In this document: positions 36,100 to 44,218 of the stretch, one piece after another
How the letters are laid out: each line of letters starts with the position of its first letter
Numbering within the stretch: the first letter of the stretch is position 1
Source of the DNA: Acidimicrobiales bacterium mtb01
GTDB lineage: Bacteria; Actinomycetota; Acidimicrobiia; Acidimicrobiales; Ilumatobacteraceae
Assembly (NCBI GenBank): GCA_004379135.1
Contig: NBNI01000007.1
Coordinates: 1,227,501 to 1,291,500 of the forward strand
Direction: 5' to 3'
DNA: 64,000 nucleotides
Notes under the pieces: model-generated
The model's database searches: none
Told to the model about the DNA's origin: nothing
Seen by the model: the letters and a program-made list of their open reading frames with translations, nothing else
Made by a program: the position numbers and the translations under genes

Positions 36100-36711
36100 T
36101 CACTTAGGCAACGAATCGACGAGCCGGATCACAGCCGGACCAACGATCACCACCATCAGCACCGGAAGAATGCAGAAGATGGTGGGGAACACCATCTTGA
36201 GCGAGATCTTGGCCGCATTCTCCTCCACCGCCTGACGTCGTTGACGACGCGCGGTCTCGGCCTGCCGTCGCAACGTCGCCGCGAGCGGTGCGCCGAGTTT
36301 GCTGTTCTGCTGAACCGCCGAGACGAAGAGTCGAACGGCCGGAGTCGGGTTGCGTGACTCGAAGCCCTGAATCGCGCGCAGGCGACTCATTCCGAGTCGA
36401 ACATCATCGAGAAACGTGCGGAACTCGACTCCGAGCACCGACGGTCGCCTTTCGGAATACGCATCGAGAACCGCTTCGAACGAGAGGCCGGCCTCGAGGC
36501 CCATGACCATCTCCCCGAGAGTGTCGATCAACTCGAGATCGAGTCGACGAAGGCGTTGGAGTTCGCGCTGGTGTCTCAACAATGACGGGAACTGCCATTG
36601 ACTCAGGCGCTCGGCGACCGCGTCACTCACGTGCAGGATCCGCGTCCGCCATGTCGATGACAGCAGTGCCGCGGCGGTGGCGAAGAGAAAGCAGGCGAGA
36701 ATTCGGGTCAC
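36100..36711 (-). CDS. tadC: Type II/Tad secretion inner-membrane protein TadC
   Basis: 203 residues with the T2SSF (GspF) domain: ELIDTLGEMVMGLEAGLSFEAVLDAY and the terminal membrane helix FPTIFCILPVLMVVIVGPAV. TadC partners TadB as the pilus platform. It is shorter than many TadC (about 300) because the N-terminal membrane region is reduced to one helix (ILACFLFATAAALLSS). ATGA overlap with tadB. A 90-base gap follows before the peptidase gene, the only real gap in the operon. Confidence 0.87.
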   Translation of the reverse strand: MTRILACFLFATAAALLSSTWRTRILHVSDAVAERLSQWQFPSLLRHQRELQRLRRLDLELIDTLGEMVMGLEAGLSFEAVLDAYSERRPSVLGVEFRTFLDDVRLGMSRLRAIQGFESRNPTPAVRLFVSAVQQNSKLGAPLAATLRRQAETARRQRRQAVEENAAKISLKMVFPTIFCILPVLMVVIVGPAVIRLVDSLPK

Positions 36712-37541
36712 CCCATCACCTCCGGTCGACTCAGCGTGCGGAGCCAGCGCCAGCCGACCAGACCGAGAACGATCGCCGTGACCGACATGGATCGACCCAA
36801 AGGTTCGGTCACCAATGGCTCGGCATAACGCGGGTTGAACAGGCTCACGAAGGCCAAGGCGAAGGGTGGCATGAGCATCAGCACGAGAGCACTCAGGCGA
36901 CCATCGGCCGTGAGGCTTTTGATGTCGCGCTTCAGCCGGTCCTCCTCCCGAATCGTCTCGATGACGCCTTCGAGAATCTCCACCAGAGAACCACCGTGCC
37001 GGGCGTGCAGCCCGATGGCCGATGCGACGACTCCGAGGTGTCGATCATTCTCTCGCTCGGCGAGTCTGCGGAAGCACTCGTCGATCGACTCGCCGAGCCG
37101 TGCCTGAGAGACCACGTCGGCCAGCATCGATCGCAACGGCTCGCCCGCCGCCTCGACGACTTCGGCGATGGCGGCCGGGAGGTTGCGTCCGATCCGCAGG
37201 TTCCCCACCACCAGTTGGAGAGTTGGAGCGAGTTCGGACGCCAGCAGTTCGGAACGACGCCGTTGCTCAGCCCTCACCTGGGCGCGGCGCACGATCACCG
37301 GTACGGTGCCGAGCCCAAGTCCAACCGGTCCAGCCCAGGCAAAACCGGTCATCGCCGCCGCCGCGCTCCACGCCGTGGTCATCGTCAACCATTCGGGCCG
37401 ACGCGATGGTGATCCGGTGGCGAGACCGACCTGAATGCGAACGCGCCGACGCCACCGACTCGACCGAATGAACGTCGCGAGTTCAGCCGTGACGAGGGCG
37501 ACCGCGACGGCGATCAGAACGATCGCAATTCCCGTTCTCAT
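36708..37541 (-). CDS. tadB: Type II/Tad secretion inner-membrane protein TadB
   Basis: 277 residues: an N-terminal membrane helix, a second hydrophobic pair around MTGFAWAGPVGLGLG, the GspF-type cytosolic domain (LAPTLQLVVGNLRIGRNLPAAI, IGLHARHGGSLVEILEGV) and C-terminal helices (LVLMLMPPFALAFVSLF, SVTAIVLGLVGW). It forms the platform with TadC and couples the ATPase to pilin assembly. Start and stop overlap neighbours as ATGA. Confidence 0.88.
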   Translation of the reverse strand: MRTGIAIVLIAVAVALVTAELATFIRSSRWRRRVRIQVGLATGSPSRRPEWLTMTTAWSAAAAMTGFAWAGPVGLGLGTVPVIVRRAQVRAEQRRRSELLASELAPTLQLVVGNLRIGRNLPAAIAEVVEAAGEPLRSMLADVVSQARLGESIDECFRRLAERENDRHLGVVASAIGLHARHGGSLVEILEGVIETIREEDRLKRDIKSLTADGRLSALVLMLMPPFALAFVSLFNPRYAEPLVTEPLGRSMSVTAIVLGLVGWRWLRTLSRPEVMG

Positions 37542-38836
37542 GCTTCCCCTGAACGTCTGGCCATCCGATGCGACGAGACTGCCGTTCGCTTCAAGGGCCC
37601 GAGATCTCCATTCGATCGGGTACGAGTGAAGAGATCGGCCATCGCCACCACATCGCTCTCCATTCCCTCGACCTCGGCGATCGTCCCGACGAACCGCCGA
37701 CCACGAGCGTCACGCGCCAAGTGCACGATGATGTCGATCGACGAGGCGATCTGCTCGCGGATCGCCCGCAGCGGGAGATCGACTCCGCCCAGGAGCGTCA
37801 TCGTCTCGAGGCGTCGCAGAGCATCACGAGGCGTGTTGGCGTGCACCGTCGACAGCGAACCCTCGTGGCCGGTGTTCATGGCCTGGAGCATGTCGATGGT
37901 TTCCCAGCCACGGACCTCGCCGACCACGATGCGATTGGGTCGCATACGAAGCGAGTTGCGAACGAGATCGCGGATCGTCACTTCGCCGGAACCTTCCGTG
38001 TTGGCCGGTCGCGCCTCGAGCCGCACCAGGTTGGGTAGGTCGAGCGTGAGCTCGACCGCATCCTCGACGGTCACGACACGTTCGTCCCGGTCGATATACG
38101 ACGACAGCACGTTGAGCATGGTCGTCTTGCCGGTGCCGGTTCCTCCGCTCACGAGAACGTTCATCCGGCTCCTCACCGCGGATTCGAGGAACTGGGCCGC
38201 CTCCGCGTCGAGCGAGTCCTGGCGAACGAGATCATCCATGGTGAGACCGGCCGAGGTGAACTTCCGGATCGTCACGGCCGGACCGTCCACCGACAATGGC
38301 GGAAGGATGACGTTGAGACGAGAACCATCGGGAAGGCGGGCGTCCACCATCGGTGAGGCCTGATCGACGCGCCGACCCGCCGAATGAACCATGCGGTCGA
38401 CAACGCGCAACAACTGTTCCATGGTCAAGAACGACCGGGTCGTGCGATGGAGGACTCCATCCGATTCGACCCAGATCCCCTGCAGACCATTCACCATGAC
38501 TTCCGAAATCGACTGGTCGTCGAGGAGGTCCTGCAACACTCCGAATCCCAGCAATTCGTCGAGGACGGCGTTGCGGAGCCCGACGAGGGATTCGGTGCCA
38601 TCGACGTTCGATTCGTCGGCCAACAACAGGGCGGTTTCACCCTCGACCGCGCTTCGAAGTCGCTCGTCGTTCATCGATGCACGATCGGGCAACTCGGCCA
38701 AACGGGAACGAACCGCATCGGCGAGTCGTACGACCCGTGCCGAATCGACGGATGGCCTAAGGGTCGGGCCATCGGGCGGCGCCCCGGGAGACGCGACACC
38801 CCGGCTGCGCCGATCGAGTCGCTCGGCCAGGCTCAT
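37538..38836 (-). CDS. tadA: Tad pilus assembly ATPase TadA/CpaF
   Basis: A 432-residue secretion ATPase of the VirB11/GspE superfamily powering Flp pilus extension. An N-terminal helical domain is followed by ISEVMVNGLQGIWVESDG, Walker A GGTGTGKTT (231-239), the Asp box VEDAVELTL, Walker B region NRIVVGEVRGWETIDMLQAMNTGHEGSLSTVHANT with the His box. Start ATG 38836 overlaps the cpaE stop and is preferred over an in-frame ATG at 38851. Confidence 0.94.
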   Translation of the reverse strand: MSLAERLDRRSRGVASPGAPPDGPTLRPSVDSARVVRLADAVRSRLAELPDRASMNDERLRSAVEGETALLLADESNVDGTESLVGLRNAVLDELLGFGVLQDLLDDQSISEVMVNGLQGIWVESDGVLHRTTRSFLTMEQLLRVVDRMVHSAGRRVDQASPMVDARLPDGSRLNVILPPLSVDGPAVTIRKFTSAGLTMDDLVRQDSLDAEAAQFLESAVRSRMNVLVSGGTGTGKTTMLNVLSSYIDRDERVVTVEDAVELTLDLPNLVRLEARPANTEGSGEVTIRDLVRNSLRMRPNRIVVGEVRGWETIDMLQAMNTGHEGSLSTVHANTPRDALRRLETMTLLGGVDLPLRAIREQIASSIDIIVHLARDARGRRFVGTIAEVEGMESDVVAMADLFTRTRSNGDLGPLKRTAVSSHRMARRSGEA

Positions 38837-39618
38837 GACCCTCGCCCCCATCGTTTGCGTTCGTCACCGTTCCCGGACGAGCGCCCCAGCACCCGATCGG
38901 CGAACTCTTCGAACGGTCGAGCCAGATCGCTCGACCCGTCGAATTCGGAGATCGACGTGCCCACGTTGATGGCTCGGGCGAATCGACGATCGTCGGGCAC
39001 ACGGAGCGACGCCTCGAGCCCGAGCACGTCCTCGACATCGGCCACCGTGAGACCGGTTCCCGCCGTCGCGCGATTGATGACGAGCCGCAACCGAGTCGCG
39101 TCCATGCCGAGCGCTTCCAAGGTGTCGAGGAACTTGCGGCCGGCCTGGACCGAAGCGACATCGGTGCACGTGACGAGCACCGGATGGGTCGAGCGCTCGA
39201 ACGCCCCGATCGTCACCTCGTCGATACCGGTGGCGGTGTCGACGACGAGCGGCTTTTCGTCACGAAGCAGCCGATCGACCACTCGGAGCAGGTCGGGCGC
39301 CTGCAACCGGTCGGCATCGATCGGCGACGCCGGAGCGCACAGCACGCGGAGTCCCGAAGGATGCGGAGTCATGATGCCGCTCACGTCGAAGTGCGGATCT
39401 CCGTCGAGCCGGCGGATCGCATCGTCGAGCCGCTGAATCGGATGGAGGCGCAGCGCGTACTCGAGATCACCACCATGTGCATCGAGATCCACCAGTCCGG
39501 TGTCGCCGTGACGGGCGAGGGCGACGGCAACGTTGAGGGCGATGGTGGTCTTCCCCGTTCCACCCTTTGGCGACAGGACCGCGACCACCGGTGGCAGTGT
39601 TGCAACGGGTGCGCTCAC
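38833..39618 (-). CDS. cpaE: CpaE/TadZ-like MinD-family ATPase
   Basis: A 261-residue ParA/MinD P-loop ATPase: deviant Walker A SPKGGTGKTTIALNVA (16-31), LVDLDAHGGDLEYALR, and switch region VVDTATGIDE. TadZ/CpaE places the Tad machine in the cell. It lacks the N-terminal receiver-like domain of Caulobacter CpaE. ATGA overlaps on both sides. Confidence 0.9.
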   Translation of the reverse strand: MSAPVATLPPVVAVLSPKGGTGKTTIALNVAVALARHGDTGLVDLDAHGGDLEYALRLHPIQRLDDAIRRLDGDPHFDVSGIMTPHPSGLRVLCAPASPIDADRLQAPDLLRVVDRLLRDEKPLVVDTATGIDEVTIGAFERSTHPVLVTCTDVASVQAGRKFLDTLEALGMDATRLRLVINRATAGTGLTVADVEDVLGLEASLRVPDDRRFARAINVGTSISEFDGSSDLARPFEEFADRVLGRSSGNGDERKRWGRGS

Positions 39619-40211
39619 GATCCCACCAGCCAGATCGCGTTGTTGCTGGCGGCCAGAACCACCGCGCCGAGAGCATCCTTCCTGACACCCAGCACCACGA
39701 CTGCGTCGTCCTTCGCTCCGAGGTTCTCAGGGTCGGGTGCGTCGACGATCACCGCGTCGGTCGTGATGAGGCGCACCTCCTCCGCGTCCACCTCGTACAA
39801 GTCCACGATGCGCCCAGTGATGACCAATGGACCGACCCATCGCGGCGAGTCGACTCGTATGGATACCGCGACGAAGTCGTCACCGAGAGCGGCAATTCGA
39901 TCGGCGGCGAACGAACTCGTCAGGATCTGTTGACCGGACTCGTGCGAGTACGCAAGAACTCCATCGGGGATTTCCTCGGCGGCGGAAAGCACGCCGCTCG
40001 CGCGGGCCTCGGGCGGCAGCATTCGCACTTCCACCCGACTTCTGACCCGGGCCGCATCGGTTCCGTCGGCGATGTCGCTGGCCGCGACGAGGGTCGGCAG
40101 ACGCTGATCGTTGGACTCATCCCTGGGAAGGAGGAGCAAACCCCCCACCCCCACGCAGACGAAGGCGACCATCGGTGCGGTCGCTCGTTTGACGATCGAT
40201 TTGAGGTTCAT
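39615..40211 (-). CDS. cpaB: Flp pilus assembly protein CpaB/RcpC (SAF domain)
   Basis: 198 residues from ATG 40211 (MNLKSIVKR), overlapping the upstream stop. One N-terminal membrane helix (PMVAFVCVGVGGLLLL) is followed by a SAF-like domain (TLVAASDIADGTDAARVRSRVEVRMLPPEA) and the RcpC region (ILTSSFAADR, GDDFVAVSIRVDSPRWVGPLV). CpaB is thought to gate or modify the pilus channel at the cell surface. Confidence 0.85.
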   Translation of the reverse strand: MNLKSIVKRATAPMVAFVCVGVGGLLLLPRDESNDQRLPTLVAASDIADGTDAARVRSRVEVRMLPPEARASGVLSAAEEIPDGVLAYSHESGQQILTSSFAADRIAALGDDFVAVSIRVDSPRWVGPLVITGRIVDLYEVDAEEVRLITTDAVIVDAPDPENLGAKDDAVVVLGVRKDALGAVVLAASNNAIWLVGS

Positions 40212-41143
40212 GTGCAACTTCCTGTTCCATCGAGTGAGCACACGCCCACCCCCACCAATCCGAAATTCGTTCCTCCGAGAGAAGACGACGATCCAGTGAT
40301 CGTCCCCGTCTGCAGAGTGATCCTGATGCTTCGACTCGAGGCGCCACCGGTGAACTGGACCGCGTCCACGCGCGCCTTCGCGAAACCGACAATTCGGTAC
40401 TCGACGTTCGAACCGCTCAATTGCGGCGAGCTGTACATCGGCATGATGACGCTCTTACCCACGATCGACTGGATGTCGAGTGAACTCGATGGTGCACCCG
40501 GACTACCGATGATCCAGTCGCCGACCTTCACGACTCCGAGGTATCCGTTGTCGACCCAGTCCTTGGTTTCTGCATTCGACGACGAGCCCCCGTTGAAGTC
40601 GAGAACTCCCCAGTTGCCCGACACCGATCCGCTGCATGTCTGGGTCTGATCTTCGAATCGAATCACGGTGCTGGCGGTGGTCTTCATTCCCGACGCGATC
40701 CAGTCGGACACCGCCTTCACCTGCGAGCACAACCCGAAGGGCCAGACGCCGACGGCAGATCCCGCCGCACCGATACGAACACCCGTGGTGGCAGTGACCG
40801 AGCTCGACGATCGTCCGACCAGACTGGCGAACGTCAATCCGATCTTCTCGGTCGCGGTCACCCATGTGACCCCCGACGTGTTCGAGCCAGTGACCGAGCA
40901 TTGGACCGAAGCGGGTGCTGAGCCGTCGGTGGTCATCACCCCCAATGCCGTCGGTGAGCACGCTTGACCCCTGGTCATCCAGTTCTGCGCCGCCGAGATC
41001 GCGGCTGCTTCCACCGAGTTCTGCAGACGCGTCCGTCCGACCCAGACGCGTCCGCCGTCCACCACGATCGCCACCATCAGACAGAGCGGCAGGAATGCCA
41101 CCGCGGCGATCACTGCGATCGCGCCGTCGTCGCGCCGTCTCAT
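40208..41143 (-). CDS. TadG-like pseudopilin / secreted Tad-locus protein
   Basis: 311 residues. The N-terminus MRRRDDGAIAVIAAVAFLPLCLMVAIVVDGGRVW is the TadG/Flp-like leader (cleavable after the Gly), although the Glu+5 of true pilins is missing. The exterior part is rich in Ser, Thr and Gly with about five cysteines; no von Willebrand A domain like that of classical TadG is recognised. ATG 41143 overlaps the tadE stop; an in-frame GTG lies just upstream at 41152. It is possibly a tip or minor pilin. Confidence 0.78.
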   Translation of the reverse strand: MRRRDDGAIAVIAAVAFLPLCLMVAIVVDGGRVWVGRTRLQNSVEAAAISAAQNWMTRGQACSPTALGVMTTDGSAPASVQCSVTGSNTSGVTWVTATEKIGLTFASLVGRSSSSVTATTGVRIGAAGSAVGVWPFGLCSQVKAVSDWIASGMKTTASTVIRFEDQTQTCSGSVSGNWGVLDFNGGSSSNAETKDWVDNGYLGVVKVGDWIIGSPGAPSSSLDIQSIVGKSVIMPMYSSPQLSGSNVEYRIVGFAKARVDAVQFTGGASSRSIRITLQTGTITGSSSSLGGTNFGLVGVGVCSLDGTGSCT

Positions 41144-41529
41144 GCGGTGCACGAGAAAGTCGATGTGGCCGTGATGTTCACATCGCGATCGCCCAGGAGC
41201 GGAATCGTGACGATTCGGTCGGCCTTCAATTCGACACGGAACCCACCGGTCGCACACGTTCCGAGAACGGTGCACTGCAGATTGCCGACCGACTGGGCCG
41301 CCAACTCGGCCTGGGCCGTGGTGCATGCGGAGGTCGACGAAATGGAACCGGCCCGGGCGGCGTTACGGGCCGCCGATTGAAGATTCAACTGGTCGAGATA
41401 CACCGAGCCGGCGATCACCAGCCCGAAGAGCAGGAGAACGAGCAGAGGGACGACGAGTGCGAATTCCACACTCGCGACTCCCCCGTCGTTCGGCCCCCGG
41501 CGCCCGGGGGCCGAACGACGAAGCCTCAC
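41140..41529 (-). CDS. tadE: TadE-family pseudopilin
   Basis: 129 residues from GTG 41529, which overlaps the pilin stop (GTGA). A short basic leader is followed by NDGGVASVEFALVVPLLVLLLFGLVIAGSVY: a prepilin peptidase site with Glu at +5 and a membrane helix, the TadE signature. The C-terminal part has four cysteines (SACTTA, LQCTVLGTCATG, TFSC) that could pair. TadE and TadF-type pseudopilins initiate or anchor the Flp fibre. Confidence 0.88.
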   Translation of the reverse strand: MRLRRSAPGRRGPNDGGVASVEFALVVPLLVLLLFGLVIAGSVYLDQLNLQSAARNAARAGSISSTSACTTAQAELAAQSVGNLQCTVLGTCATGGFRVELKADRIVTIPLLGDRDVNITATSTFSCTA

Positions 41530-41705
41530 GGCAGGATGGTGTCGAACAGGTCGCTGATGCGACCACCGAGAGCGGCCGCCGCCACCGCAACCACGGCCAC
41601 GATTCCGGCCAGCAGCACGCCGTACTCGGCGGCCACCCCGCCCTCGTCGTCCATGTCGCGGATCGACCGCAACTTGTTCATGATGATCACGTAGGTCCGA
41701 GTCAT
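41526..41705 (-). CDS. flp: Flp/Fap-type pilin
   Basis: 59 residues, first gene and structural subunit of the Tad pilus. The leader MTRTYVIIMNKLRSIRDMDDEG ends at the prepilin peptidase site; the mature N-terminus GVAAEYGVLLAGIVAVVA has the Flp Glu-Tyr pair at +5/+6 in a hydrophobic helix, then a short tail GGRISDLFDTILP. A strong RBS, AAAGGAGAGAG, lies about 4-13 bases upstream, the best in the operon, matching a highly expressed subunit. The promoter must lie in 41706-41826, the gap to pstB; no certain -10/-35 was identified. Confidence 0.92.
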   Translation of the reverse strand: MTRTYVIIMNKLRSIRDMDDEGGVAAEYGVLLAGIVAVVAVAAAALGGRISDLFDTILP

Positions 41706-41826
41706 CGTCTCTCTCCTTTGTTGACGGCACGTCTGGTGACATGCCACCACTGTGATCTCAGAGAGAGCTCATGTGTGACTCAACTGCACCGCATCGGTAC
41801 GAATGCGGAGCAGGTGGCTGACGGAT

Positions 41827-42702
41827 TCAGCCGAAGCGGCCCTGCACGTAATCAGCCGTGCGCGGATCGACCGGATTGGTGAAGATGGTCGACGTGAGAC
41901 CGGCTTCGACGACTCGGCCGGGGCCACCTTCCGAGAGGAAGAACGCGCAGTAATCGGACACCCGGGCCGCCTGCTGCATGTTGTGCGTGACGATGATGAT
42001 GGTCATCGCCTCCGACAACTGAACGATCGTCTCCTCGACGCGCAGCGTCGAACCAGGATCGAGAGCCGAGCAGGGTTCGTCCATCAACAGCACCTCGGGC
42101 TTCACCGCCAGGGCCCGAGCGATGCACAGACGCTGCTGCTGGCCGCCCGACAGCGATCCGGCACTGGCCTTCAGGCGGTCCTTGACTTCCTTCCAGAGGC
42201 CAGCACGAACGAGGCAATCCTCCAGGAGCATGTACTTGTCGGCCGTCTTGATTCGCGCAAGGCGCAGGCCGGCCAGGACGTTGTCGGCGATCGACATCGA
42301 CGGGAACGGATTCGGCTTCTGGAACACCATGCCGACCTTCAAGCGAATCTCGGTGGCGTTCACCTCGGGTGCGTAGATGTCGCGGCCGTCCAGGAGGACC
42401 TGACCGGCGAAGGCCGTGCCGGGAATGAACTCATGCATCCGGTTGAGCAGGCGAAGGAAGGTGCTCTTGCCGCAACCGGAGGGTCCGATCAAACCGGTGA
42501 CCGAGCTCTTCGGAAACCGCAGCGACACGTCTTCGATCGCGTGATGCTTGCCGAACCAAGCGTGGGCTCCGATGGTCTCGAGTCCGGACGCACCCGACGG
42601 AAGCAGATTGCGCGAGTCGCGACCGGTCTCGACCTCGCGCATCGTGCTGCCCACGCCGGACGCGGTGATTTCCGCGCCCTCGAGAGGTGATTCGCTGAAC
42701 AT
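41827..42702 (-). CDS. pstB: Phosphate ABC transporter ATP-binding protein
   Basis: A 291-residue ABC ATPase, last gene of pstCASB. Walker [16 protein letters not shown]-loop [13 protein letters not shown] (the NPFP after Q-loop is a PstB hallmark), signature [15 protein letters not shown], Walker [14 protein letters not shown] and the H-loop [18 protein letters not shown]. An extra approximately 40-residue N-terminal extension precedes the domain. It is separated from pstS by 99 bases carrying two hairpins. No phoU gene follows. Confidence 0.95.
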   Translation of the reverse strand: MFSESPLEGAEITASGVGSTMREVETGRDSRNLLPSGASGLETIGAHAWFGKHHAIEDVSLRFPKSSVTGLIGPSGCGKSTFLRLLNRMHEFIPGTAFAGQVLLDGRDIYAPEVNATEIRLKVGMVFQKPNPFPSMSIADNVLAGLRLARIKTADKYMLLEDCLVRAGLWKEVKDRLKASAGSLSGGQQQRLCIARALAVKPEVLLMDEPCSALDPGSTLRVEETIVQLSEAMTIIIVTHNMQQAARVSDYCAFFLSEGGPGRVVEAGLTSTIFTNPVDPRTADYVQGRFG

Positions 42703-42711
42703 GATTCTCCC

Positions 42712-42734
42712 TTCGGAGGATTCATCCTCCCGAA
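42712..42734 (-). promoter_or_regulatory. Small hairpin just before the pstB ribosome binding site
   Basis: On the minus strand TTCGG(G)AGGAT / ATCCTCCGAA forms a 10-bp stem with one bulged G and a 2-base loop, ending at the GGGAG Shine-Dalgarno of pstB. It may limit pstB translation or trim pstS mRNA. Confidence 0.5.
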
Positions 42735-42741
42735 ATGACCG

Positions 42742-42787
42742 GAGTCGGCACCGATCCGAACCCGAGGATTCGAACCGGCACCGACTC
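42742..42787 (-). promoter_or_regulatory. Strong hairpin after pstS (attenuator / mRNA-stabilising element)
   Basis: Minus-strand RNA: GAGUCGG and CCGACUC outer arms, a UG/UG tandem wobble, then CCGGUUCGAA pairing with UUCGGAUCGG (two G-U pairs) around an 8-base loop. This gives an essentially continuous 19-bp stem over 46 bases, starting 15 bases beyond the pstS stop. There is no U-run, so it is more likely a processing/stability or partial-termination element that keeps PstS in excess over PstB. Confidence 0.7.
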
Positions 42788-42801
42788 GGTCGATTGATCG
42801 A

Positions 42802-44091
42802 TTACCTGGTGACCGTGATCTTGAGGGTGACGTTGGTGGTTCCGACCGTCACGCGGACATCACACGTGCCAGCGCGGGTGCCGCGGATGTCGGTCTTGTT
42901 GACCACGCGGCAAACGTTGCCTCCCTTGGTCACGCGAAGCGTCGGCGTACCGGCCAGACCGGCCGCCGCCACGAGGTTGGCGCCGGTGATGGTCTGGTTG
43001 CGCTTCACGGTGGTGAGCGCCGGGTTGCCGACCACCGAGATGGTGTTGGCCCGGGCCTGAGCGAAGCGCAGCGAGTTGCCGGTGAGGGCCGCGTAGCCCA
43101 ACGACGGAGCCTGCGCCTTGGCGCAGGTGTTGAGGATGTAGTTGAAGAAGTCGCGGACCGAGTCGTTCTTGGCCGAGTAAGTCTTGCGAGCGATACCCAT
43201 GGCCAAGGCCGTGATCGGGTAGGCGTTCGGCACGGTGGTCAAGAAGTCCGGGCTCACCCAACCGGTGGCCTGGTCGTAGTTGGCGGCCGGGAGCGCAGCC
43301 ACGGCCGCCGCGGCAGCGACGGGCGACGGAGCGACGTAGGTGCCGGCGGCGTTGCGAACGCTGGCAGCCTTCACGCCGTCACCGAGGTTCTCCTTCTGGA
43401 AGGACAACTCGACGTAGGTGATCGAACCCTCGGTTGAAGCGACCTTGTTGATCACACCATCGGAACCGGGGGCGGCGATCGAGCCGGCCGGGGCGCCCGA
43501 CGGCATGGCGTTCACGAACGTTCCGCTCGGGGCCTTGGTCCAGATCGAAGCGGCCGCGGCGGTGAGGTACTGGGCGAACACCGTCGAGGTTCCCGAGCTG
43601 TCGGCGCGGTACACCACGACGATGTTGTTGGAGGGCAAGGTGATGCCCGCGTTCTCGGCCGCGATGTCGGCGTGGTTCCAGGTGGTGATCTGGCCGGCGA
43701 AGATCTTGGCGATGGTGGCCGGGCTCAGTTGGAGGGTTCCGGTCAGGTTCGAGTTCTTGTACGCGATGGCCACCGGACCGGCGATGAGGGGGACGTAGGT
43801 GAAGTCTGCCGGCGGCTTCTCGGCCGAGCCGAACCGGGCCTCGGACGCCGCGTAATCGGCGGTGCCGTTGATGAAGGCCGTTCGACCGGCTCCCGAACCG
43901 CCACCGCCGTACGACACGGTGTCATTGGAAATGTCGTTGTACTCCGGGATGCAGGCGTCGAACAGGTTCTTGATGAACGTCGAACCCGCTCCGGTGAGCG
44001 TCTGCTGATTGGCGCTCACGACGGTTCCGCCGGTTCCGGCGATGGTGACGGCTGCGAACAACGCGGCCACCGACTTCTTGCTCAATCTCAC
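42802..44091 (-). CDS. pstS: Phosphate-binding protein of the Pst transporter, with C-terminal extension
   Basis: 429 residues from GTG 44091, with a strong AAAGGAG 6 bases upstream; the longer ATG at 44139 is in the leader. A signal peptide (KKSVAALFAAVTIAGTGGTVVSA) is followed by the PstS fold: LTGAGSTFIKNLFDACIPEY, SYGGGGSGAGRTAFINGTADYAASE and VVYRADSSGTSTVFAQYL, the phosphate-binding loops. There is no lipobox, so it is secreted or surface-held. After about residue 355 comes a 73-residue tail with paired cysteines (GGNVCRV...AGTCDVRVTV) resembling Ig-like repeats of Acidimicrobiia surface proteins; most PstS lack it. Confidence 0.93.
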   Translation of the reverse strand: MRLSKKSVAALFAAVTIAGTGGTVVSANQQTLTGAGSTFIKNLFDACIPEYNDISNDTVSYGGGGSGAGRTAFINGTADYAASEARFGSAEKPPADFTYVPLIAGPVAIAYKNSNLTGTLQLSPATIAKIFAGQITTWNHADIAAENAGITLPSNNIVVVYRADSSGTSTVFAQYLTAAAASIWTKAPSGTFVNAMPSGAPAGSIAAPGSDGVINKVASTEGSITYVELSFQKENLGDGVKAASVRNAAGTYVAPSPVAAAAAVAALPAANYDQATGWVSPDFLTTVPNAYPITALAMGIARKTYSAKNDSVRDFFNYILNTCAKAQAPSLGYAALTGNSLRFAQARANTISVVGNPALTTVKRNQTITGANLVAAAGLAGTPTLRVTKGGNVCRVVNKTDIRGTRAGTCDVRVTVGTTNVTLKITVTR

Positions 44092-44196
44092 TGGAATCTC
44101 CTTTGTCCGTGATTGTTTGAATGTTCTGACGGGACGCACCGAAAGTACGCATGCGACATGACTGACACGTTTTGTTCATGAGTCGGCGAAACGACT

Positions 44197-44218
44197 TCTC
44201 GGTGAACTCCGAGCGAAC
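44197..44218 (-). promoter_or_regulatory. Putative PHO box (two 11-base direct repeats) upstream of pstS
   Basis: On the minus strand GTTCGCTCGGA and GTTCACCGAGA stand in tandem directly after the pstA stop, about 106-127 bases before pstS. Actinobacterial PhoP binds tandem 11-base GTTCACC-like repeats. It suggests a separate phosphate-starvation promoter for pstS. Confidence 0.45.

Noticed and set aside
42750-42780. tRNA-like T-arm (GGTTCGAATCC) between pstS and pstB
   Set aside because: No acceptor, D or anticodon arms surround it; the bases belong to the long pstS-pstB hairpin.
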